64,000 bases of DNA, taken from contig NZ_SUNB01000001.1 of assembly GCF_007570825.1 (NCBI RefSeq), positions 1,674,001 through 1,738,000 on the forward strand. The letters run 5' to 3'. Below are positions 54,072 through 61,733 of this stretch, piece by piece. The translations under genes were made by a program, and so were the position numbers. Each line of letters starts with the position of its first letter. Within the stretch, counting starts at the first letter, position 1. Source of the stretch: Pleionea sediminis (GTDB lineage: Bacteria; Pseudomonadota; Gammaproteobacteria; Enterobacterales; Kangiellaceae). The notes below the pieces were generated by a model, which worked only from the letters and a program-made list of their open reading frames with translations, was not told the origin of the DNA and ran no database searches.

Positions 54072-55067
54072 TCAGACGATTCGATTTCGTCGCTGCTGTA
54101 GTTTAAAGGCTAAAATATTGTCTGCTATTTCATTAATCAATCTTTGTCTAGCTTCGTAACTGGCCCACCCAATATGGGGTGTAATAAGTAAGTTAGGTAC
54201 GTTTTGCAAAAGAGGATTCGTATCTTTCGGTGGTTCTGTCGTCAATACGTCCAGTCCTGCACCGGCAATTTTTTTGTTGATAAGACAATCAGCTAAAGCT
54301 TGTTCATCAATAAGCCCGCCCCTGGCTGTATTGATGAGGAACGCGGTCGTCTTCATTTGCGACAAAAACTCTGCGTTAACCAGTTTATTGGTTTGAGGCG
54401 TTAAGGGACAATGTAAACTAATTATGTCGCATTGTGGAATAAATTCATTCAGCGCTAGCCGGTTATTTTGTTGTTTTCTTCCTGGGATTTGAGCTTTTAT
54501 CACCTTCATTCCAAAGCTCTTTGCAACGTTTGCTACGGACTTTCCTATCGTTCCGTACCCAATGATCCCCATTGTTTTTCCTGATAGCTCATTGAAAGCC
54601 CGGGGTAATAAGACGAATTGGTCGTGCTCTTGCCAAGCATGGGCATTCATTTTTTCTTGCAATGATTCCCAGTATAAAACTAGATTTAAAATTAAGTTAA
54701 AGCAAATCTGTACAACACTGCTGGTTGAATAGCCAGCTACATTAGCGACAGCGATATTGTGATTTTTTGCTGATTCAATATCAATATTGTTATAGCCCGT
54801 CGCTGCGATGCAGATGAGCTTTAGTTTTGGCAGCTGCTTTAGAAGATTGTCATCGAGAATCACTTTATTAGTTATAATAATTTCTGCATCTTTACATCGT
54901 TCTAAGCGTTGGCTTTCAGAGGTATGTAAATAGCACTGTATATTATCTGTCGAGTTAATAAGTTTTTCAGGTTGAATGTCCCAGCTATCTCTGTCGAGAT
55001 AAATGTCGGAGTTAATTCTTTTATTCACCGGTATTAAGGTTGCAGCATCTAAGATAACTGTGTTCAT
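54072..55067 (-). CDS. D-2-hydroxyacid dehydrogenase
   Basis: NAD-dependent D-isomer-specific 2-hydroxyacid dehydrogenase that reduces 2-oxoacids such as glyoxylate or hydroxypyruvate. The Rossmann motif is MGIIGYGTIGKSVANVAK; the substrate Arg is in NTARGGLIDEQAL; the catalytic His is in ITPHIGWAS. The length of 331 fits. It overlaps the upstream hydratase-like gene by four bases and the aldehyde dehydrogenase start follows 14 bases later. Glycerate dehydrogenase-like, but exact substrate unresolved. Confidence 0.9.
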   Translation of the reverse strand: MNTVILDAATLIPVNKRINSDIYLDRDSWDIQPEKLINSTDNIQCYLHTSESQRLERCKDAEIIITNKVILDDNLLKQLPKLKLICIAATGYNNIDIESAKNHNIAVANVAGYSTSSVVQICFNLILNLVLYWESLQEKMNAHAWQEHDQFVLLPRAFNELSGKTMGIIGYGTIGKSVANVAKSFGMKVIKAQIPGRKQQNNRLALNEFIPQCDIISLHCPLTPQTNKLVNAEFLSQMKTTAFLINTARGGLIDEQALADCLINKKIAGAGLDVLTTEPPKDTNPLLQNVPNLLITPHIGWASYEARQRLINEIADNILAFKLQQRRNRIV

Positions 55068-55885
55068 TGGATTACAAACTCAATATTATCTAGTGAGTCG
55101 AATTTCGCGATGTATTTGCCTGGAGTTCCAGGAAGCATCTTTCCTAATGCGCCGGTGATTAATAGGTGATCGTGTTCGATAGTATAGCCTTGTTGAACTG
55201 TATGATTAACTAACCATAACAAAGCTTGCCATTGATCCTCTAAGGCATCGGATCCCTTGCCTGAGTTTACGAGTTGACTATCCCGAGATAGAGTAACACT
55301 TAATGAGTTTAAATTATCAATAGCACTTATTGATACTGGTTTACCCATGATAAATTCATTGGCGGCTACATTGGCCGCAATGATATCAATTCCCTGAAGT
55401 GACTTGGGCTGTTTAAAACCTAGATCGGGTAGCTCAATGACGGGTACAACCGATTTTACTAGCTTTTTTAAATCGCTCATTGATTTTACTGGAGTTGAGA
55501 TTGGACCATTGAGTAGAAAGCCTAACTCAGTTTCAACCATGAGCTTTCCATAATCACTCTGCTTAAAAAGCTTTCCTGTTGATTGGCGTCCCGAGTTAAA
55601 TAAAACCCCGGCCAGAGCATTATTGACGTTAAACTTTTGCTGTCCCGCTTTAGATGTTAGACCGCCTTTAAAACCAGCAATACTTTCTTCATTATTATTT
55701 AGTCTTAATGTGACGTATCGTTTTTGTATTTGGTATGCCTCTTCTTCAGTGGCATTTTGCTGAGAAGAAAGATGGACTATCGGCTGATTGTTTTTCCATC
55801 GCTTGAACAAACTGTGTTCAAAACTCTCGCCGGCCATTAAAGTTGAAGTGAAAACTAAAAAAGGGATTAAACGCACGAGCCTCAT
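55064..55885 (-). CDS. Exported hydratase/fumarylacetoacetase-fold protein
   Basis: Related to 2-keto-4-pentenoate hydratase (MhpD) of the fumarylacetoacetate hydrolase superfamily: AYQIQ near the start, IAGFKGGLTS, VETELGFLL, PVIELPD, AANVAANEF and the closing LLITGALGKMLPGTPGKY are all family elements. Unusually it begins with a signal peptide (RLVRLIPFLVFTSTLMAG), suggesting a periplasmic location for an enzyme family that is normally cytosolic. AGGAAAG five bases before the ATG at 55885 supports this start. First gene of the three-gene run; the downstream gene overlaps by four bases. Activity is inferred. Confidence 0.8.
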   Translation of the reverse strand: MRLVRLIPFLVFTSTLMAGESFEHSLFKRWKNNQPIVHLSSQQNATEEEAYQIQKRYVTLRLNNNEESIAGFKGGLTSKAGQQKFNVNNALAGVLFNSGRQSTGKLFKQSDYGKLMVETELGFLLNGPISTPVKSMSDLKKLVKSVVPVIELPDLGFKQPKSLQGIDIIAANVAANEFIMGKPVSISAIDNLNSLSVTLSRDSQLVNSGKGSDALEDQWQALLWLVNHTVQQGYTIEHDHLLITGALGKMLPGTPGKYIAKFDSLDNIEFVIQ

Positions 55886-55996
55886 GGCTTCTTTCCTGAG
55901 CTTATTTTTTTTGTTGGAAGAGTGTTGAGCATACCTCAAAGTGATGCAACACTAAAGCCTGCATGCTACTCATTTAACTGGTAGAATATCGACATT

Positions 55997-58183
55997 ATGA
56001 CAAATCCTATATTACATTTTTTAAATGATGCTCAGCAGCAGGCTGTAACGAGTGATTCTCCAGCACTGCTTGTACTAGCGGGCGCTGGCTCAGGCAAAAC
56101 TCGAGTGTTGGTTCATCGTATCGCCTGGTTAATTAGTGAGTGCGGCGTATCGCCTCATGCGTTGCTTGCTGTGACTTTCACCAATAAAGCGGCTCACGAA
56201 ATGCGAGGGCGTATTGAAGATTTACTGGGTAGGCCTGCAAACACAATGTGGATTGGTACATTCCACGGATTGGCCCATCGCTTGTTGAGAGCACACGCTC
56301 GTGACGTTGACTTGGATGACAATTTTCAAATTTTGGATAGTGACGACCAGTTGCGTATTGTTAAACGAGTTGTTCGTGAAATGGGGCTCGACGAGAATGA
56401 ATGGCAACCCAAACAAGCGCAATGGTTCATCAATGCTAAAAAAGATGACGGCTTACGACCAAAAGATATAGCGCACAATGGTGATTTATTTACCGCTACC
56501 ATGACGAGTATTTATGACAAGTATGAAAGTGCTTGTCGTCAGTCATCTTTAGTTGATTTTGCAGAATTATTACTGCGTTCTTACGAGTTACTCCGCGATA
56601 ATATTCATGTTCGTGAACATTATCAAAACCGTTTTCGTCACTTACTCGTTGATGAGTTTCAAGATACTAACGCCATTCAATATCGTTGGATAAAGTTAAT
56701 TGGTGGCCAAAAAAATGAAATTACCATTGTGGGTGATGACGATCAGTCTATTTATGGGTGGCGTGGTGCGAAAATTGAAAATATTCATAAATTTCAACAA
56801 GACTATTCTGACTCAGAAACAATTCGTTTAGAACAAAATTACCGTTCAACGTCGACCATCTTACAGGCGGCAAATGCTGTAATAGCCAACAATAATGACC
56901 GTTTAGGAAAAAATTTATGGACTAGCGGCGATTTGGGAGAGCCTATTTCACTCTATTCTGCGTTTAACGAGCAAGAAGAAGCGCGATTTATTGCCTCCAG
57001 AATTCAAGATTATGTAAACCAAGGTAACAATCATCGAGAATGCGCTATTTTATATCGTTCTAATGCACAGTCACGTGTACTAGAGGAAGCGTTGTTACAA
57101 CGCAATATTCCATATCGAATATATGGCGGTCTACGATTCTTCGAACGAGCGGAAATTAAAGATACTTTGGCTTATTGTCGTCTTGTTGCTAATAGGAATG
57201 ATGATGCCGCATTCGAACGAGTCGTAAATACGCCCACAAGAGGTTTAGGTCAACGATCCATTGAAACGGTAAGAGAAGTTGCTCGTTCTCGCTCAATTAC
57301 TTTGTGGCAAGCAGCGACAGCCGTTATTGATGAAAGCTTACTGCCGGCTCGAGCAAAAAATGGATTAATGACTTTTCAAACCTTGGTAAACAATTTGGAA
57401 TCAGAGACGGGTGAAATGGAATTGCACCAGCTGATAGACTTTGTCATCGAAGCGTCTGGTTTACTTGAAATGTATTTGCGAGAAAAAGGTGAGAAAGGTC
57501 TTGCGCGTAAGGAAAACTTACAAGAACTCGTTTCAGCCGCTCGTGAGTTTGATGCCGATGATTTAGATTATGAAGACACTGAATCCGGTGAAGAAATACC
57601 AACACTTGTCGCGTTTTTATCTCATGCTTCTTTAGAAGCCGGAGATACTCAGGCTGAAAAATATGAAGATTCAGTCCAGTTGATGACGCTCCATTCTGCA
57701 AAAGGATTGGAGTTTCCGGTGGTCTTTTTAACTGGAATGGAAGAAAAACTGTTTCCACATCAAATGTCGATGGACGATGCCGATGGTTTGGCAGAGGAAC
57801 GTCGGCTATGTTATGTCGGAATCACCAGGGCAATGAAAAAGCTGTATTTATTATATGCTGAAAAGCGGCGGCTTTGGGGTAAAGAAACTTATCCATCAAT
57901 TTCGCGTTTTGTTCGAGAAATTCCAAAGAACTTGTTGGAAGAGGTGCGATTGAATGCTCAGGTTACACAACCTGTTTTTGTTGAACATGGTTATTCTGAC
58001 AGTGACGACGGTCCCGAAGGTTTTCAGTTAGGTCAAATGGTTGAACACCCGAAATTTGGTCAAGGAGTGGTCTTAAACTTTGAAGGGAGCGGTTCTCAAG
58101 CTCGTATTCAAATTAACTTTGAATCGGTTGGACCAAAAACTTTAGTCTTGGCATACGCAAAACTTGAGCCTGTTGTTGTTTAA
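55997..58183 (+). CDS. uvrD: DNA helicase II UvrD
   Basis: Superfamily 1A 3'-5' DNA helicase for nucleotide excision and mismatch repair. Walker A AGAGSGKT is at residues 28-35; motif II is DEFQDTN; GDDDQSIYGWRGA is motif III; the SAKGLEFPVVF and YVGITRA motifs are present. The C-terminal Tudor-like domain (VEHPKFGQGVVL), which binds RNA polymerase in E. coli, is kept. The length of 728 is close to E. coli (720). It would directly follow yigB in the E. coli order. Confidence 0.96.
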   Translation: MTNPILHFLNDAQQQAVTSDSPALLVLAGAGSGKTRVLVHRIAWLISECGVSPHALLAVTFTNKAAHEMRGRIEDLLGRPANTMWIGTFHGLAHRLLRAHARDVDLDDNFQILDSDDQLRIVKRVVREMGLDENEWQPKQAQWFINAKKDDGLRPKDIAHNGDLFTATMTSIYDKYESACRQSSLVDFAELLLRSYELLRDNIHVREHYQNRFRHLLVDEFQDTNAIQYRWIKLIGGQKNEITIVGDDDQSIYGWRGAKIENIHKFQQDYSDSETIRLEQNYRSTSTILQAANAVIANNNDRLGKNLWTSGDLGEPISLYSAFNEQEEARFIASRIQDYVNQGNNHRECAILYRSNAQSRVLEEALLQRNIPYRIYGGLRFFERAEIKDTLAYCRLVANRNDDAAFERVVNTPTRGLGQRSIETVREVARSRSITLWQAATAVIDESLLPARAKNGLMTFQTLVNNLESETGEMELHQLIDFVIEASGLLEMYLREKGEKGLARKENLQELVSAAREFDADDLDYEDTESGEEIPTLVAFLSHASLEAGDTQAEKYEDSVQLMTLHSAKGLEFPVVFLTGMEEKLFPHQMSMDDADGLAEERRLCYVGITRAMKKLYLLYAEKRRLWGKETYPSISRFVREIPKNLLEEVRLNAQVTQPVFVEHGYSDSDDGPEGFQLGQMVEHPKFGQGVVLNFEGSGSQARIQINFESVGPKTLVLAYAKLEPVVV

Positions 58184-58196
58184 CAACAGGTTCAAG
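58163..58196. terminator. Hairpin overlapping the uvrD stop, shared with convergent lipoprotein gene
   Basis: A 13-bp stem (one G-T pair) with an eight-base loop that contains the uvrD stop codon. It lies 15 bases past the stop of the convergent lipoprotein gene (58211); on that strand TTTT follows. It probably terminates the minus-strand transcript and perhaps both. Confidence 0.65.
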
Positions 58197-58210
58197 TCAC
58201 ATTTAGTAAA

Positions 58211-60343
58211 TCAATATCGACAGCTTTGTGGTAAATATTTAGTATCTAGTGTGCTGTCACAAGACCAATTCATTAGGTTATTTTGATCATCGAACTGCGG
58301 ACTAAGCGTAATTGAATGTCCGTAAATCTGAGGTGTTGATGATGCACTGTCGTAGTTGATAATAATAGTTCCATTTTCTACAGAAATACTTCCATCCGAA
58401 AAGTAAGTGCTATCTAGTATCGTTTTTATTTCCACGGCGTCTGAGTTAATCGACTCTAAAGATTCTCCAGAAGATAGCATCATTGATATTTGACTTTTTA
58501 ATGGGCCAGTAAAAACCATGGAGTTGGATACTTTTGAACGTATTGTATAGTCTTGATATGCAGGGAGCGCAACTGCTGCTAAAACTCCGACTGTAGCGAA
58601 GGTAGTATATCCACCATAAAAAATGTCTGACAAGCTTTGTTCAAATAAAAACTCGAGTGAAAGCATTTGCCCTTGAGTTGTAAAGCTCATACCGAGCGAG
58701 CCCTTTTCAGGAAATCCTAATTTGTCTGCTGTAGGAAATGCTAGAGGATCGTAACTTCCGCCACTTAAATCTCCCAAAGAGTGCAGTAATTGAAGATACA
58801 CATGGTATGAAGTACGAGACATATCGCTGACTTGTCCACCAAGGCCGAGTAAAGAACCTGTTAAATCTTGATTTTGCGTTTGTTTTAGCCAATCACCGAG
58901 AACTAGTTTTTCGGAATGATTTGACCGTTCGATTAATGGTTGAGGGATACTAGCCATGATCGCGTAATCGCCATCTTCAATCCAGTAAACGTGTGTTTTT
59001 AAGTTTTTCAATATTTCTAGAGCCACAGGAGGTATGACATTTAGTTCATCTTGAAAAGCTTCTTCATCGGTATGGCTAAATACCATATGATGTATCTTCA
59101 ATCCTTTATGTGACACAGAATGATAGTTGAAGCCCTTTTGCTGATTAAACTTTTCCAAAACAGAATAGAACTGAGTTTTGTTGGGTATCTTAACCGCTAA
59201 AAAATCAGCAACATCATCGGAGAAGAAAATTATTTCAGGTCCAACCGTATCTAGTATTGACTCAAGGCTAATACCAACATGTTCCTGTGTTAATTTTTTA
59301 ATTTCTACATAGTCAGGCGAAAGTTGTCCGTTCAATTCTTTAAAGGCTTTCTCAAAACGGGCTAAGTCTTTAGAGGTGGGCAGAGAAAGTAATCCATAAA
59401 ACTTTGGCTTCCCGCTTACTGTCACGCCTAAAGTGTTATTGACGTCAGGTAGAAACTGACGTATGCCAACATTGGGCATATCCATCATCACTTTCAGTCG
59501 CGTCTTATTTTCACTTACACCGTAGCCCAAGCCAACCGCATTTATTTGATCGAGTCCCATTGACTCGAGTTGAGCTTTATTAGGTATAAAATTACCCAGC
59601 GAACGTAAAGCAAGCTTTGGATTAACCCATGTAAATAGTCCTTGGTAACTTGAATCTATTTTTGCTTCTATTGTATGCATATTATGCTTTTTGGGGGTCT
59701 GTAGCGTTTTGTTGAGCTCTACAAGACTTGATGCGGTGGCACCCATTCCTGCCATAATGGAGAGTTTTCCTGAAGTACTATTAAACTGATAGAGTCCTGT
59801 AATTCCTCCTTGTAACATAAACTCGCCAGAACCGTTTGTATTGTCTTGGTTCATCAATTGTAAATTGGGGACCATTTGTGTCATTTCTTTGAGCATTAAC
59901 TCAAAATCATTAACCGATTTAAAGTCGAGTTCGGTTGCAAAAACAACCAGAGGTGACGGCTGACCTTTTGCAGGCGAGAGAACTGCTAGTTCAATAGGCG
60001 CTTTGGTGTGCTTGAACAGTAGATTCATTGGAGCTTGAATTACAGGATCCACTTGAGTTAGAAAGTTGTCATAAACACCTTTTTGAATCTGCTGGATCTG
60101 CTCAACATGCTTTTTATTTCCGAGAGCGTACTTAAAAGCGTTGTCTTGCCCGGAAAAAATAAACCAAGGATTAGGCAGTCGTGTATAAAGCGTTGTTTGC
60201 TCTGGAAGTCCAGCACGCAACCAAGCCTTGCTGGTCAATTCTGCCATTTCGATATTGGGCTTCTCCTTCTTATCGCTTTTCTGCTCACTGCAAGAAATGA
60301 GAAAGAGACTTAGTAATATAAGCAGTAAATAGTTTTTCATCAT
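58211..60343 (-). CDS. Large lipoprotein fused to a C-terminal type IV pilin-like domain
   Basis: A 710-residue protein. A lipoprotein signal peptide ends in LISC (Cys18). Residues about 30-570 form a large soluble domain of repeated beta-alpha elements (for example KVMMDMPNVGIRQFLPD, FFSDDVADFLAVKI) that resembles DUF3352-type exported proteins. From about residue 578 the protein turns into a type IV pilin core: TVGVLAAVALPAYQDYTIRS, the mature helix sequence seen in PilA-like pilins, then a beta-rich part ending WSCDSTLDTKYLPQSCRY with the typical C-terminal disulfide pair. The prepilin cleavage site and Glu5 are missing. AAGGA precedes the ATG. Convergent with uvrD; function unknown. Confidence 0.85.
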   Translation of the reverse strand: MMKNYLLLILLSLFLISCSEQKSDKKEKPNIEMAELTSKAWLRAGLPEQTTLYTRLPNPWFIFSGQDNAFKYALGNKKHVEQIQQIQKGVYDNFLTQVDPVIQAPMNLLFKHTKAPIELAVLSPAKGQPSPLVVFATELDFKSVNDFELMLKEMTQMVPNLQLMNQDNTNGSGEFMLQGGITGLYQFNSTSGKLSIMAGMGATASSLVELNKTLQTPKKHNMHTIEAKIDSSYQGLFTWVNPKLALRSLGNFIPNKAQLESMGLDQINAVGLGYGVSENKTRLKVMMDMPNVGIRQFLPDVNNTLGVTVSGKPKFYGLLSLPTSKDLARFEKAFKELNGQLSPDYVEIKKLTQEHVGISLESILDTVGPEIIFFSDDVADFLAVKIPNKTQFYSVLEKFNQQKGFNYHSVSHKGLKIHHMVFSHTDEEAFQDELNVIPPVALEILKNLKTHVYWIEDGDYAIMASIPQPLIERSNHSEKLVLGDWLKQTQNQDLTGSLLGLGGQVSDMSRTSYHVYLQLLHSLGDLSGGSYDPLAFPTADKLGFPEKGSLGMSFTTQGQMLSLEFLFEQSLSDIFYGGYTTFATVGVLAAVALPAYQDYTIRSKVSNSMVFTGPLKSQISMMLSSGESLESINSDAVEIKTILDSTYFSDGSISVENGTIIINYDSASSTPQIYGHSITLSPQFDDQNNLMNWSCDSTLDTKYLPQSCRY

Positions 60344-60410
60344 GGCTTCCTTTTAATATTCACTGGGTTCATTTATAGAGTTTATTTCAATAATACTAAT
60401 TTGATTGAAC

Positions 60411-61565
60411 TTATTCGGTTCTTTTAACTGGATATTGATAGGGCTCTGTTTTTAATTTAACTATTTCATATGAGCCTTTCATAAATATTAGCTTCCACCC
60501 ATCTTTATAGTTGGTATGAGACGAGTCAGGAGAACTTTTGATTATCATTACATCACTTGACTTATCCTCTAAATTAATCAAGAAAGCCTTATTCTTATCA
60601 ACCATATTAATCAAAAGTTCGTTCTCTTTAACAAACTTTAGTTGATATTTTGGAGGGGCTTCTGGGTAAATAGGGCTTTGAGAAGCAAAGTCGTATTCAT
60701 ATTCTAAAAATCGAAGCTTACGAGAATTGATGCTAAATGGGTCCCAAGTTAAAGTAGCTTGCCCATTTTTATTAAACACATAGAAAATGCCATTTCTCGT
60801 ATCATGTCCAAGAATCCAGTTTTGATTTTCAGATATAGCTACACGGTTGAAATTAACTCTAGAATCACCAGCCTTTTTAGTCCACTTTAGCTTTTTATCC
60901 TTAAAAAGCTTTAATGTATCATTGACAGATAATATATAGTAATCCTTATTGTAAAATGCTAGATCGTGAATTGGATTTTCTTTGACTGAAATAGTCTTTC
61001 TTTCGTTAATATCAGAAAAGTTTAGATAATCTATCGTTGAGGTTTTTTGGACAGAATCTGCAAAGTTCCAAGTATAAATAATATCACCTTGGTAGCTTAG
61101 TTTTGCTGGGTGTGAAGTGCTAAAAGTATTAGATTCTATTATCTTATTTTTTTCTAGGTCGATGGTAGACAGTTTAAGCGCACCTTTTTGAACAGCTTCG
61201 ATAATTAGTCGACGATTGTTCAGTGGAGCGAAGTGTGCATTCTTTAGTTCTGCAAGTAGCGTTTTTTCTGGCTTATCAAAAGAAAAGATCTTAATTTTCT
61301 TAGGTTCTCTGTTAAATCCTATGACAACGAACTGACCCAAATTATCGAAAATAATTCCGGTGGGTCTTTCAGTCAGTAAAACGCGTCGACTTTTTCCTTT
61401 GTTGAGCCATTCGAGAAAATATTTGTTCTCCTGAATGTAGACAATGGTTGCTTTGTCTTTATAGGTTTTTGCAGCTATCGTAGTTGTTTTGGTTTGGAGT
61501 GCTATTGCATTAACTGCTGTAGACAACGACAACAAAGTGACAACTAGCCAATAAGTAAATTTCAC
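60411..61565 (-). CDS. Exported beta-rich protein of unknown function
   Basis: A 384-residue protein with a signal peptide (FTYWLVVTLLSLSTAVNA) and a body made of short repeated strand patterns (for example FFVIGFN-, TIDYLNFSD-, NWILGHDTRNG-like), suggesting a seven-bladed beta-propeller. No catalytic motif or named family is visible. It is 67 bases upstream of the pilin-fusion lipoprotein on the same strand and could be cotranscribed with it. Confidence 0.65.
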   Translation of the reverse strand: MKFTYWLVVTLLSLSTAVNAIALQTKTTTIAAKTYKDKATIVYIQENKYFLEWLNKGKSRRVLLTERPTGIIFDNLGQFVVIGFNREPKKIKIFSFDKPEKTLLAELKNAHFAPLNNRRLIIEAVQKGALKLSTIDLEKNKIIESNTFSTSHPAKLSYQGDIIYTWNFADSVQKTSTIDYLNFSDINERKTISVKENPIHDLAFYNKDYYILSVNDTLKLFKDKKLKWTKKAGDSRVNFNRVAISENQNWILGHDTRNGIFYVFNKNGQATLTWDPFSINSRKLRFLEYEYDFASQSPIYPEAPPKYQLKFVKENELLINMVDKNKAFLINLEDKSSDVMIIKSSPDSSHTNYKDGWKLIFMKGSYEIVKLKTEPYQYPVKRTE

Positions 61566-61733
61566 TTTGGAGCCCTGACTTAGTTAAAGATTGAAAGCAT
61601 ATTATAAATTATTTTAGTGATTGTAATATTTGTATTTATAAAAAGCAGAGTTCTGCGCATAACTTGTAATTTTTGTGTGTAATAAACTATAGCAGCATTA
61701 CTGAGTTTTGATAATTAGCTCTACAGACTTGTT

